A stretch of DNA of 64,000 bases from Artocarpus heterophyllus (Eukaryota; Streptophyta; Magnoliopsida; Rosales; Moraceae): contig CM046348.1 in assembly GCA_025403435.1 (NCBI GenBank), positions 17,583,679 to 17,647,678 of the forward strand, written 5' to 3'. A program made the translations under genes and the position numbers. Shown piece after piece: positions 35,003 through 47,215 of this stretch (positions within the stretch are counted from its first letter, which is position 1; each line of letters begins with the position of its first letter). The notes under the pieces are model-generated. The model did no database searches and was not told the origin of the DNA. It saw only the letters and a list, made by a program, of their open reading frames with translations.

Positions 35003-35025
35003 TCTCTCCACCTTATAAGAGTTTC
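35003..35025 (-). other. Polypurine tract of gypsy-2
   Basis: On the minus strand the bases ahead of the 3' LTR read AAGGTGGAGAGAATTG, a purine-rich primer tract like that of gypsy-1. Confidence 0.7.
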
Positions 35026-36675
35026 GTCCTCGAAACTCAAAACAGTTGTGGATACTTAGTTCTCATGTCATTTTCACGTTCCCACGTGGCTTCTTCCACC
35101 TGGTGATTTCGCCAATGGAATTTCTTTATTCCTCAAGGTCTTGGTTTTACGATCAAGTATCTCTACTGGCTTTTCTTCATAACTTAAGTCATCACGTATC
35201 TCGATCACTTGTGGCTCAATCACGTGTGTGTGGTATAGGACATATTTCTTGAGCATCAAAACATAGAACACATCATGCATTGCGGACATTTCTGAAGGCA
35301 ACCTTAACTGATAAGCAACTTTGCCTATCCGCTTTACAATTTCATAAGGTCTGATAAACCTCGAATTCAACTTGCCTTTCTTCCCAAACCTCATAATCCC
35401 TTTCATTAGTGTAACTTTCAAAAACAAATATTCGCCTACGGCGAATCCTAAGGGTCTTCTCCTCTTGTCAGCATAACTCTTCTGACGGCTTTGAGCGGTC
35501 TCTATTCTTCTTCTTATCAGTTTTATCATCTCAAAAGTTTCGTTAATAAAATCAGTCCTTTCAGTATCGACGCTTTCCATCAACTTCTTCTCACCAGCTT
35601 CGTGCCAACATATAGGTGACCTGCATTTTTGCCCATACAGGGCCTCATAAGGTGTCATTCAAATCGTCGCCTGATAGCTGTTGTTGTAAGCAAACTCTGC
35701 TAATGGCAACATTTTACACCAACTTGTCTTGAAGTCAAGAGTACAGGCCCGAAGCATATCTTCTAAAATCAAGTTCGTCCTCTCCGTTTGGCTGTCTATC
35801 TGAGGATGAAAAGCTATACTGAGATGCAGCTTGGTCCCCATAGCAGTCTGTATGCTTTTCCAGAACTTGGATGTGAACCTGCCATCACAGTCTGAGATAA
35901 TAGACTTAGGGATTCTGTGAAGTCGTACGATCTCCTTGACATAGAATTTTGCTAACCGTTCCATAGAGTTAGTGATCTTGATGGGAATAAAATGTGCCGT
36001 CTTTGTAAATCGATCTACAACAACCCAAATAGCGTCATAACCATTCATAGTCCTGGGCAAACCAATAATGAAATCCATTACTATATCCTCTCATTTCCAT
36101 TCTGGTATCTAGATAGACTATAAATCACTACTAGGCCTCTGGTGTTCAGCTTTAACTTGCTGGCATGACAAGCATTTCTTCGTATACATGGCAACATCAT
36201 GTTTCATTCCAAACCACCAGAAGTTACCCCTTAGATCATTATACATCTTTGTTGGACCTGGATGAATTGAGTATGGAGTGTCATGAATTACTGCCAAAAT
36301 CCTTTCCTTTAAGCTATCAACATTGGAAACACATAAGCGGTCCTTGAGATATAGAGTTCCGTCATCCACAATACGAAACTCTTGACATTTCTCTTCTTTC
36401 ATTTCCTGCTTAATCCTTGCGAGGCTTACATCGTCATTTTGTTTACTCCGAATCTCATCATACATCGTCGGAGCAAGAGTGAGTGCTGACAGTTGGCCTG
36501 CTATAAGTTCCAATCCGAAGTCTAGAATTTCCTTTCTCAAAGGTGGAGACATTGCTTGCATTGACATTAGCGTCGCCACAGTCTTCCTACTCAAAGCATC
36601 GGCCACTTGGTTGGCCTTCCTAAGATGATAAAGGATTTCACAATCTAATCCTTCACCAACTCTAGCCATCTCCAT
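35020..36675 (-). pseudogene. gypsy-2 RNase H end, integrase and chromodomain-like tail (broken)
   Basis: 36118-36675: RNase H end ([11 protein letters not shown]) and the integrase zinc domain (SIHPGPTKMYND, CLSCQQVK). Three stops follow within about 45 bp (36080-36120). 35659-36078: catalytic core with MDFIIGLP, SDCDGRF and the third acidic position in TERTNLILEDML. After a TGA comes 35074-35658: MTPYEALYGQKC and the GPY/F-like RFIRPYEI module. A final frame change near 35110 leads to a chromodomain-like end (VEEATWERE) closing near 35045. Several stops lie where the family has Gln, Arg or Trp. Confidence 0.88.
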
Positions 36676-38192
36676 TATCTCATATTCAGGTCATTCTGAG
36701 TGAAGAAGTACTTCAGACTTTGATGATCGGTAAAGATCTTGCATTGGACCCCATACAAATAATGTCTCCATATTTTTAGCGCAAAGACGACTGCTGCTAA
36801 CTCAAGATCATGAGTAGGATAGTTCTTTTTGTAATCCTTCAGTTGTCTTGACGGATAGGCAATCACCCTGTCATTTTGCATTAGAATAGCTCCGAGGCCC
36901 ATTTTAGACGCATCGCTATAAATTACAAATCCGTCATTTCCTTTCGGAATAGCCAATACTAGAGCTGTCATTAGCCTCTTCTTCAGTTTATGGAAACTCT
37001 TCTCGCAAGCATCTGTCCATTCATACTTCTTTCCTTTGTGAGTTAAATTCATGAGTGGAGCTACTATCTTGGAGAAGTCTTCTACGAATATCTGATAATA
37101 ACCAGCTAAGCCCAAGAAGCTCCTTATCTCGCTTGCATTAGTTGGTTGTTTCCAGTTGAGAACTATCTCCACTTTAGCAGGGCCTACCATAATTCCTTCC
37201 TTTGATATAACATGCCCCAAGAAAGACACTCTAACAAGCCTGAATTCACACTTAGAGAACTTTGCATATAACTTGTGTCTTCTTAATGTTTCCAGCATAA
37301 TCTTTAAATGCTCATTGTGTTCCCCCAGATTCTTTGAATAAACAAGAATATCGTCGATAAATACAACAACAAATTTATTGAGGAAATCCTTGAATACCCT
37401 GTTCATCAGATTCATGAAGGCCACAGGTGCATTCATTAGACCGAAGGGCATAACCACAAACTTATAGTGACCATACCTCGATCTAAAGGTTGTCTTAGGG
37501 ATGTCTCCTTCTTTAACCTTTAGCTGGTGATAACCCGACCGCAGATCAATCTTTGAAAATACTGAAGCTCCCTTAAGCTGATCAAACAAATCATCGATTC
37601 GAGGCAACAGGTACTTGTTCTTGATCGTCACCTTGTTCAGTTCTCTATAGTCAATGCAGAGTCTCATCAAACCATCCTTTTTCTTAACAAATAAAACTAG
37701 AGCTCCCCATGGAGAGTGACTAGGCCTGATGAAGCCTTTGTCGAGTAGTTCTTTTAGTTGCGTATAAAGCTCCTTTAACTCTATCGGGGCCATTCTGTAC
37801 GGTGCCTTTGAGATCAGGTCGGTGCCTGGAGTGAGCTCAATCTCGAATTTGACTTCTTTTTCTGAAGGTAGACTTGTCAGGTCATTGGGAAACACCTCAG
37901 GAAATTCTCGTACAACTGCCACTTCATCAATCCTTATATTTTTCTCTTGGCTTTTATCTACTATGTTGGCCAGAAAGCCCATGCAGCCACTTGCTAATAA
38001 CTTCCTTGCTTTCAATGTAGATAAAAACACACTCGATTTCTTTCTGGACTCGTCAACATACACGAACTTTTGATCGCTTTTAGGATGGAAGATCACTTTT
38101 CTTTTTCGGCATTCGATATAAGCATTGTACTTGCTCAGAAAATCCATCCCAAGAATTATATCGTAGTCATACATGTCGAATAGGGAAACCAT
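36675..38192 (-). pseudogene. gypsy-2 protease remnant, reverse transcriptase and RNase H
   Basis: A 505-codon open stretch. It starts inside the protease C-terminus ([16 protein letters not shown]), because the upstream part was deleted up to the LTR. The RT is otherwise well kept: [13 protein letters not shown] and the catalytic FIDD (D280, D281), unlike gypsy-1. RNase H ([13 protein letters not shown]) follows, ending at a TGA after the QNDLNMR segment; a frame change separates it from 36118-36675. The first codons are derived from LTR/pol junction sequence, not a true start. Confidence 0.9.
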
Positions 38193-38699
38193 ATCAATTA
38201 CATTTAATCAATCAAATATCAAATGTTTTATTTCCTTAAATGAGGAAATTAATCCATAAATATGTCAATTAATCACATTAAACCATCCAATCATCGTAAT
38301 TATCTCAATCACAAATTTGGAGAGACTTTTGCTGATTGCTCGTCAGCTGTCATCGGCCTGCTGATTCCACAAAGTCTGGCCTACTGATGATTTCCATTGG
38401 CCTATCGATTCTTTAGGGACAATTCGGCCTACCGAACTTGAAGGTTCGGCCTGCCGAACTGTCCTTACATACATTAATACATCATACATTTAAATTATTA
38501 CGGAATCATAATTAAACATACAATGTAAATAACATAAACACTTGAGCATATCGATTTCACGTGATCGTCACTTGTCATAGCACTTAAAATAAATAGTTAG
38601 TGACAATAATATCATAAATAAATATAGAAAAACATAACGTCGTCACTAACATTACTTAATCTGTTATATAGAAATAGGTGGGTGTTACATCATTAATTT
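38185..38699 (-). repeat. gypsy-2 truncated 5' LTR
   Basis: Corresponds to about 34483-35000 of the 3' LTR. The junction with pol contains the shared word AATAGGGAAACC, also found at 34490 in the 3' LTR. This suggests a deletion between the LTR and protease, possibly helped by short homology. Confidence 0.85.
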
Positions 38700-38704
38700 T
38701 ACAA

Positions 38705-39339
38705 AAGAGCTATAGATTCCATATCTATGAACAACGGGTCTACATAAATCAAGAGTCATGTGTCCAACGTACCAGTATGCATACCATCATCACATCAAGG
38801 TGTCAGTCTTTAATACATCAAAAGACATAAGTCAAGAAAACAGGCCCATTGTTCATTTCAGGATTAAGACATAACATATATGATTGTCAAAAGTAAATTG
38901 ATTTAAAAAAACAAAATTATCAATCAAATCAATGCAACTTTTGTCCTGATCTAATATATCGTTACCTATGACATTATACCAATATTTTTACTTGTAAAGT
39001 CCAACTCCAATGACCAATATAAGTTATCTCTTGTTAAGAATATAGAAATATAATAATCTTAACAAGAATAAAGCCTCAAGCTTTATTCCCTAGATTGTGG
39101 ACCTTATCATTTACACTATCACCTTAATATTCATGTCTTCCATATAATTTGTCTATCATATGCATGATTTTAAAGGTTTAGACTAACAATCTCAGACTTG
39201 TATTTGTTTATTATACATTCAACAATAATGAACATAAAGAGGACAACATTTAGTATATTAATGATAAATAAACTCTTTATTGATTAAATATCTCTAAAAA
39301 CTTATCACATCATTTAATCCTTAGGGCACCTAGTTAACA
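38705..39339 (-). repeat. copia-1 3' LTR, part 2 (right of gypsy-2)
   Basis: Continues the LTR interrupted at 31971 and aligns with about 45612-46248 of the right LTR. It ends CTAGTTAACA next to the PPT. Confidence 0.88.
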
Positions 39340-39353
39340 ATATCCCACTTGCC

Positions 39354-42300
39354 CTAAGTGAGTAAATATGAAATGTTTTGCATTTCTATGGCCTGTAAAT
39401 GCTTCTCGAAAGCCCTCATTGGTAGTGTCTTTGTGAGATGATCAGCTATATTGTCTTCGGATGCAATCTTGCATACTGCAACATGTCCACCCTCAATGAA
39501 GTCCTTCATCACATGATACTTTTGATGTATATGTTTACTCTTCTTATGAAATCTTGGTTCCTTAGCATTAGCTATCGCTACAGTGTTATCATAATATAGC
39601 AACATCACCTTCTCCATACCAAGAACTAACTTAAGATCCCCAAGAAACTTGTGGAGCCATATAGCTTTTTTCAAAGCTTCACTAGCTGCCATATGCTCGG
39701 CCTCCATCGTTGAATCAAAAGTGTAATCTTGCTTTACACTTCTCTAAACAATGGCACCTTCTCCTAGAGTAAACACAGATCCTGAAGTCAATCTTCTCGA
39801 ATCCATACAGGATTATACTATACCAACCGTATAATAAATGTTCGGTCGAGCGCAAAGCATCGTATATATGAGACTAGCCATTGCCGAAACATAAAGCACC
39901 TTCTTTATGTATTCTCTTTCTTTATCAGACTTTGGAGAGTCTTTCTTAGAAAGAGTAATTTTAGACCTAGATACTTGCCTACCTTTCTTTGAATTTTGCA
40001 TTGCAAAGAACGAGAAGCTTGCTTAAATCCATAAATAGATTTTAGCAACTTATAGACCTAACTCTCTTGACCCTTAGCTTTGAACCTGTCTGGCTATACC
40101 ATATCTATGGTCTCATCAAGATAGTCATTTAGAAAGACTGTCTTGATATCCATTTGTTAAATCTCGTAGTCAAAAATAGCAGCTATAGACAAAAGAATAC
40201 GGATGGATTTAAGCATGGCTATAAATGAAAAGGTTTCCTCGTAATCGATTCCTTCTTTTTGCATGTATCCCTTTGCTACTAGTCTAGCTTTATAGGTTTT
40301 GACTTTTCTATCTGCTCCTCTCTTTCTCTTGTAGAGCCACTTACACCCTATGGGTGTCCACAAGCTCCCAGACCTAATTAGTTTTCATAGACTTCATCTC
40401 AATGTTCATAGTTTCTATCTAGAGCTTTGAATCAACATCCTATATATCCTCTGTAAATGTAAGGATCTCTGTCATATTCAATCGATTTAACTAAGTAAGC
40501 TTCACCATTAAACATATACCTCTCGGGTTGACACCAATCCTCCCACTACGTCGAAGCTCCCTAAGTTGTTGTTCGATTGGTTTTTCTACATTGATTGGAT
40601 TGGTTTTAACCGGAACCCCCAGAGTGATTGAATCACTTGTTAACTCTGTGAATACTACCTTATTACGAGGCTTAAAGCGTTTATGTAACTTTCCTTAAGA
40701 AAAGTCGCATTCGTTGAAACGACAACTTTATTTTCTTTTAGGCTATAAAAATAATCCCCTTTAGTCCCTTTTGGATATCCTGTAAATAGGCAAACTTCCA
40801 AACATGCTTCTAACTTATTTTTTACCTTATACAAGACATGAACAGGATATCCCTTTATGCAAATATGATTTAGGGACGTATTTCTACCCATCCATAACTA
40901 GTGACGAGTTTTAAGAATCGATTTTGAAGGGACTTGTTTAAAAGATAACATGCAGTTTATAGTGCATATCTCCAAAAGGATAAAGGTAATGTCGAATATC
41001 TTATCATGGACCTAATTATGTCCAACAAAGTCCCATTTTCTCTTAGGCCATGCCATTCTGTTGCTGAGTGCCTCCTAAGACCTTATCAGAGAGGTATTCT
41101 CTACCTCGATTGGATTGAAGTGCCTTTATCGGTTTATCTAATTGCTTCTCCGTTTCAACTCGAAACTCCTTGAACTTGTCAAAAGTTTCGCTCTTATGAT
41201 GCATTAGGTAAGCATACCCATATCTTGAGTAATCATCAATAAAAGTGACAAAGTACTCATACCCTTCCTGTGCCTTGATGTTCATGGGACCATAAACATC
41301 ACTATACAAGTTCTAGAACCCCTTCGGCTCGATTGCCCTTAGACTTGAATAGGTCTTTTGGTTATTTTTCCTCCAAACAAGATTCAATTGTGGTATAAAT
41401 TCTACCTCTAAGTGACTTAAAGGTCCATCCCTTACCAACCTTTGAATCTTATTTAGGCTAATATGACCTAATCGCAACTGCCAAAGATAAGTCTTATTAG
41501 AGTGAGAAGTTTTAGGTCTTTTAGAGTTATTATTAACCTTAGTGTTAAGCAGTAAGTCCATCTTAGGTTTGATAAAGTATAGGTTGTTTTGTATCCATCC
41601 ATTATAAATAAAAGATTTATTTTTAAGAATCACAACTTTATTATTAACAGAAACTAAATAAAAGTCTTTAAATAAACAAGCAAAAAAAATTAAATTCCTT
41701 TTAAGTTTAGGAACATAAATACAATCTCTCAAAACTAAAGTCCTATATCTATCAAGTTAAATATGGACGTCTCCTACAGCTTCAGTACACACTAAGGATT
41801 CATCGCCTATCTACAATGTGAAGTGCTCATGCAATAGATTTCTAGTTTCCTTGAACCCCTGTAGAGAAACACAAACATGATTAGTCGCTCTAGAATCTAT
41901 GACACAAGTGTCATTTGATTCCTCAACTAAATAAGTTTTAATAACTAGAAGTTTGCACTTACCTCCTCAAGATAGGAAGTCCTTGCCATCCTTCTTGATA
42001 TGCCCAACCCTCTCACAAAAAAAGTACTTTAGCTTCTTCGATTCCTCTTTTTCTTCTTCTTGTCCTTACCTTTTGCTAGGACAAAAGATTTCCTGTTCTT
42101 AGCCCCATGCTTCTTTCCATTCCTAGAGTTAGAATTGGAACCAAATGTAGCAGCCAAGTTCGCCTCCCCACCAGCCTGAAGCTTCACTGATCAGATTCTC
42201 TGAACTCATGTAAATGCTTCATCAGCTCAGTCAAGGTAATATCCTGTCTATTGCTCAAATTATATAAAGCTCTAAACAGGATAAACTCCTTAGATAGAGT

Positions 42301-42784
42301 CTCAAAGACCATAGTCATTTGTGACTCAGCATCAATGTTAGCTCTATGGTTTTGAGCCTTAGCGAGGTAACCCATGGCCAACATCATATGCTCCTTCATA
42401 GGAGTTTCGAGTACTTGTTTGCAAGTTGAGGAGCTTCTGAAGAGGCCTTTGCCATTTTATTAAGTCTTGACCTCCAAACATGTCCTCTAGATTATCTAAG
42501 ATCTACCTAATAGTCTCATAATCCTCATGTTGAGTATGTAACATATTCTTTATACTAGCCATAATCTAACAGCAGCCTAGGTCATTAACATCCTTCTAGT
42601 GATCATATGCTTGGATTTGCTTATTAGTGGATTGACCAGTAGGCTCAATAGGACACGGTATGGTTAGAACAAATTTTAGGTTCTCAAAGGAAATGACGAT
42701 ATTTAGGCTCCTTTTTTTAGCATTATAGTTCTCGGTAGTTAATATATTTTTATCAAGTATCAAAGATAAAGTGCTTTTAGACAT
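39354..42784 (-). pseudogene. copia-1 gag-pol remnants
   Basis: Minus-strand fragments in copia order: gag (42596-42784 and 42184-42399), GAG-pre-integrase (41313-41732, LWQLRLGHISLNKIQRL), integrase core (41043-41309, DVYGPM, FIDDYSRYGY, GGTQQQNGMA), integrase C-terminal module (40655-40891, PKGTKGDYFYS), RT start (40157-40363, [23 protein letters not shown]), RT end (39813-40001) and RNase H (39354-39707, EAEHMAASEA, YDNTVAIANA). Every domain is separated by stops or frame changes. The element is inactive and looks older than gypsy-1. Confidence 0.88.
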
Positions 42785-43735
42785 TTTGATCTACAATAAA
42801 GAAGCATATACCTAAATATAAGCAAAATTTCAACAACAGTTTAGTAAGATAACACAAACAAGTAAGCATACAATGAGTCTATGTGTCAAATCCTTAAAAA
42901 TATCACAACCTTATAATGATAATTCCCAACTCAAAATTTAACAAGCCGCCTAGGGGAGACTTGCTAAATTCAATTAAGAACACGGATCCTCTCTGAGTAA
43001 TATATGTCATCTAAGACTTGTCTAATCTAGTACATACTAATAATCGTTTTCTTTGTGTATTAATTTAACTAATAGAGCTCTTAGGAGAGGTTAATAATAA
43101 AATTAATCTTAAGTGTATAACCATCATTTCAATTATTTTATCCATGATTTATAATTGCCACTTAGCGGTGTACAATGATAAATCATGCTAAAATACATTA
43201 TTCATTTAGAGATCTAACCTGGTACATGGTGAAATCCCTTCTTAGGGTTCAAAACCACTATGTGTCACCTATGGACTAACGATGGAGGCCTTAGGTCCTC
43301 TCTTCAAAAACCTTCTCTCATTCAATATTTTAAAAAAGTCAAGGTTTTATGTTAACATGCATGAACCATTTTTAATGAGCAACACTCTCTATTCTACATG
43401 GCATGTTATCAACATATATGGTAAAACAAATTATAATGCAGAAAAAAAAAGCAACACATAAAGTTACAAGCATTATAATAAATAGTCGTAATATTATGGC
43501 TCCATCCTAGGAGAAAAGAAAATAAAGATTACAAAAGATTAAATCGATTCTTTATCTTATTTCTTCTTGTTGTATCTTTCTTCATATGGTATCCATCTTC
43601 AATTCTTCAATCTTATATAGATAAAAAAAATTTTTTTTTGGCTATCATAAAATTTCATATTTTTAAGAATTGTCACAAAAAACAAAATAAAAGCTACACC
43701 AAAAAAGCACACTATTTAAAAAAAAATAGTTCTGT

Positions 43736-43790
43736 CCGCTGTCGGCCTACCGATACTAGGTACCTGGCTTGCCGACCGACGTTGAACTAG
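43736..43790. repeat. Palindrome modules in copia-1 leader
   Basis: TGTCGGCCTACCGATAC and TGGCTTGCCGACCGACG lie between the primer site and gag. They are the same type of word as in the LTR blocks and stand in AT-rich sequence. GCCGAC is also the DRE/CRT core bound by DREB factors. Confidence 0.65.
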
Positions 43791-44657
43791 CATTTTTCCA
43801 AACTTTTGTAAACAATAATCTTAAGCAACTTTTAATTTATTTTTCAACAATTCAAAAACATAAAAAGTTTATAAACACAAAAAAAAATACATAGGACTGC
43901 AATCATCTTCATCTTCTAGATCTGTCTTCACTTCGAATAATTATTTTAATACAAATTTTACAAATCAAAATTAAAATTATAAATCCTAGACAGTGATGAT
44001 AGACCACCATCTAGTTATATGAAAAACCTATAAACATATTCTAACTTCTAAGGAACCATAACCAACAAAATTAATGGATTGAAATAATAATTAACACAAA
44101 AATTTAATTAATCACAATTAATTAATAAAAATCCACTACAAAATCTCATGACAACATTTAATTATATAGAAACCCTAGAGTGCTAACTTTCTAAAAAATT
44201 AAATTCAAGCATAGGAAAGAATAAGATTATATAATCTATGTATATATCATGATCATAAACCCTTAAAATCAACATAAACCATGGCTCTGATACCAATTGT
44301 TAGAAAACGATATGCAGTAGAATTTTAAAATTTTTAAATCAAAGTCTTTTCCAAAGAACAAGTTTGACATGCTAAGTACATAAATTAATAATAGATCTTA
44401 CGTACCTCTTTTGTATACCAAAGTTAGCAGAAACATCGAGTAGAGAAGAACGTCCGAAAGAGCCCAAACCAACTGGTCTTTCTTGCTATTCTTTTTCCAT
44501 GATCAGAGTATAGGTGGTTGCACGTCATACAGCCTTTCCTCTTGTGACTCTCCTTCCAACCACTTGAGAAAACCTAAAGCTAATATTCAAGATGTTGAAC
44601 AATAGTTCTCTGAGAGTTTTAGAGTTTCTCAAATGATCTAACAAACAATGAAAAATA

Positions 44658-44675
44658 GTTACCTTTATATGGTGG
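44658..44675 (-). promoter_or_regulatory. TATA box of copia-1 5' LTR
   Basis: The minus-strand CATATAAAGG matches the TATATAAAGG of the other LTR (31096-31113). A polar position about 360 bp from the LTR end fits the U3/R boundary. Confidence 0.5.
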
Positions 44676-44785
44676 TCGAATTTGGGGTTAGTTCTTATTA
44701 GATTAGACTTTAAAATTCGAGTCTGGATTAACTTATGATGTCAAACACATCAAAAATGTGTAACTAAGTTATCGCATGTTCAACA

Positions 44786-44905
44786 TGCCGATTTGGGAGA
44801 TCCGCTTGCCAAACTAACTCCACCAGCCTGTTGAACTATCTATTCGGCTTGTCGAACTGTCTACATTGGCTTGCCAAGCTCAACCACTGGCTTGCCGACC
44901 AAGAG
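44786..44905. repeat. GC-rich palindrome modules in copia-1 5' LTR
   Basis: Five or six modules (CCGCTTGCC, ATTCGGCTTGTCGAAC, TTGGCTTGCCAAGC, CTGGCTTGCCGACC) with unique spacers. The left LTR has about two at the same place (31238-31275), so the two LTRs of one element differ in module number. Confidence 0.8.
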
Positions 44906-46248
44906 ATAATCTAGAGATCTAAGAATATCTTATTTTCACATGAACATTTTAGATAGAGCCTTAGTTTCAATTCAAATAATCCAATAGAAAAGTTATTTAA
45001 TTAAAACAGTCACATACAGATAATCCTATATCGAATAAAATATTATCCAAATAATTCAACATGTTTATCTTGAATTAATTCATAAAATTATTTCAACCAA
45101 TAAACTAACATAAATTATTAAATCTACTTTTATCAAATTTTAGCAAATCTAATAATTAACGAAATCCCCAATATGTAGGAAAAACATGCCATATCGTTAC
45201 AAGAATTGTTATGAGGTAGCAAAAGATACCTAATGGACATATACAGATCAAGTTCTTATAATTGTAAAATAACATATCTCAGATACATATATTTTATAAT
45301 TATTAACTCTAACGCTACTCTACTAAAACATAGAACTATACTCTCGAACTATATAAAATTACGAAGCTTCAATAAGCTAATCGTTCATGACATATCATAA
45401 TGTATAATATCCTATAGAATATTCATAATCGACTTAAGGATAAATTTTGTTTTACCTTCTTGATTACTTTTATCTTATGTTCCATTATCTCACCATTGGA
45501 ATACTTACTATTCATAAATAGTATACGATTCGGTTAGACCTATGTATCCAAGTGGTTGAGCGCTTCAGTTTTCTACTTACAGGATAATGCCTATCAAAGA
45601 ATATCATTAACTCTTCAAAAGAGCTATAGATTCTATATCTATGAATAACGGGTCTACGTTAATTAAGAGTCATGTCTACAACGTACCATCATCAAATCAG
45701 AATGTACACTTTTTGGTACATCAAAAGACAAAAGTCAAGAATACAGGCCCATTGTTCAATTCAAGTTTAAGACATGACATATATGATTGTCAAAAGTGAA
45801 TTGATTTAAACAAATAGAATTATTAATTAAATCAATTCAACTTTTGTTTCAGATCCAATATATCATCACCTATGACTATATACCAATGTTTCTACTTGCG
45901 GAGTCCCATTTCGATGATCAAGACAAGTCATTTCTTGTTAGGGATGCAGACAACATAATAATCTTAACATGAATAAAGCACCCAAACTTTATTCCCTCGA
46001 TTGCAGGATCTTATCATTTAGACTATCACCTTTAAGATTTATGTCTTTCGCATAATCTGCCAAGCATATGCACTATTTTAAAGGTTTAGACTAAAAGTTT
46101 CATACTTTTGTTTGCTTATCATACATTTAATAAAAATGAACATAAAAAGGACACTATTTGGTATATGAATAATAAATAAACTCTTTATTGATTAAATGTC
46201 TCTAAAAACTTATTACATCATTTAAGTCTTAGGGCACCTTGTCTAACA

Positions 46249-46954
46249 GCCAATACCTCCGTGCCCTACCTTGACCAACCTAGATGTCGTTGTAGTGTTC
46301 CTCCTCCGTTGTGGTGTTACAAGTTTGAATCAATGAGAAGAAGAAGGATTATGTTCAAAAAGATATGCAAAAGAAGATATATATTGTCATTTGGTGATTT
46401 GGTTCTGAAAATAAATTGGTTGCAATTAAAGAAGGTGATTTTGATGCTGCAAGCTTTTATCAGTGGGGAAAAAGAAAGAGTTTTATTTTTAAAAAATTTA
46501 GAAGTTAGGTTGGATGACCTATTTTTCTTCCAAAACAAAATTTTTGTTCCAACTTTTCTAAATTTAAGGATGTGGCCAAATTTGTTTTTATCTTTTGTGC
46601 TTTTCCAATTTTCTCCTTATCTCTCTTTCTCTACTACCCTCTTTCCTCTCTTCACTAAACTAGTCGAGATTCTTGATGGCGATCAACAACTTCGATGTGC
46701 TCTAGAGAAGGAGCATCTTTACATCTAACTCGTCGAAAACCCTAGCGATGTTGAGGTCTTAGACGTCATAGTTGAGGACCCTCGCCATGGCAACAATGAG
46801 TTTGTTATTTTGGTGCTGGAAGGGTCATACAGCAAGTAGCTTCGAGGTTATTGGACGAGGGCTGTGAAGAAGGAAGATCAGGTTGCAGTGAAAGAAGAGG
46901 GAGAGAGAAGAAAGAGAACGTGAGAGTGAGTTTTTTTTTTTTTTTTTTAGGATC
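46249..46954. other. Unassigned sequence right of copia-1
   Basis: Contains a 155-codon plus-strand open frame (46261-46728) without recognisable domains, with low-complexity Phe/Leu runs; I do not call it a gene. A GC-richer part (46670-46870) ends in a purine-rich run and a T-tract. It does not continue gypsy-3. Confidence 0.4.
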
Positions 46955-47215
46955 TGTAATTCACTGATGTATTGGGTTTATAACTAACATACAAGAGTTT
47001 ATTACTGATATATCAGGCTATTTGACATTAATATATTATAGTTTATCACTGATGTACTATAGATTTGTCATTGATATACTAGGCCTTTTAATACTGATAT
47101 GTTACAAGCTATCACTATTTTACTCGGGTATATCACTAATTTACTAGTGTTTATTACTAATGTATTCAGGTCTATCATGATATACCTGAGTTTATCACTG
47201 ATGTACTAGAGCTGA
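46955..47215. repeat. Minisatellite, ~25-30-bp unit
   Basis: About ten degenerate direct copies of GTTTATCACTGATGTACTAG over 260 bp, with variable unit length. No coding potential; it follows a T-tract at 46930-46949. Confidence 0.8.

Larger units (their letters stand above)
31972..38699 (-). mobile_element. Nested Ty3/gypsy element gypsy-2, internally deleted
   Basis: Inserted in the copia-1 LTR, with the perfect 5-bp duplication TCATT (31967-31971 and 38700-38704). The 3' LTR (31972-35000, 3.0 kb) is complete, TGTAACGCC to GTGTTACA. The 5' LTR keeps only its first ~515 bp (38185-38699). The remaining LTR, PBS, gag and the start of protease are gone, and the LTR passes directly into pol near 38180. 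Pol (35020-38192) has RT, RNase H, integrase and a chromodomain-like tail with stops and frame changes. It cannot transpose by itself. Confidence 0.92.
30716..46248 (-). mobile_element. Ty1/copia retrotransposon copia-1, decayed, with nested gypsy-2
   Basis: Minus-strand element. The left (3') LTR is 30716-31971 plus 38705-39339, split by gypsy-2; the right (5') LTR is 44298-46248. LTR ends are TGTTAG/CTAACA, the left one mutated to GGTTAG. The PBS (TGGTATCAGAGCC on the minus strand, 44282-44294) and PPT (39340-39355, GGGCAAGTGGGATAT) are clear. Copia-order remnants of gag, integrase, RT and RNase H lie at 39354-42784 in many frames. Without gypsy-2 it would be about 8.8 kb. It interrupts gypsy-3 gag on its left. 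The target duplication is not certain. Confidence 0.9.
44298..46248 (-). repeat. copia-1 5' LTR
   Basis: A 1951-bp LTR, TGTTAGAAAACG to TTGTCTAACA. Minus-strand TATA box CCACCATATAAAGGTAAC at 44658-44675. The palindrome block at 44786-44905 is longer than in the left LTR. It is upstream of the TATA box, so here it would be promoter DNA. Confidence 0.9.

Noticed and set aside
30711..46253. Target duplication for copia-1 (GCAAG/GCCAA)
   Set aside because: Mismatched; may be decayed, but it cannot be claimed.
46261..46728. 155-codon open frame right of copia-1
   Set aside because: Low-complexity Phe/Leu-rich sequence, no domain and no transcript signal.
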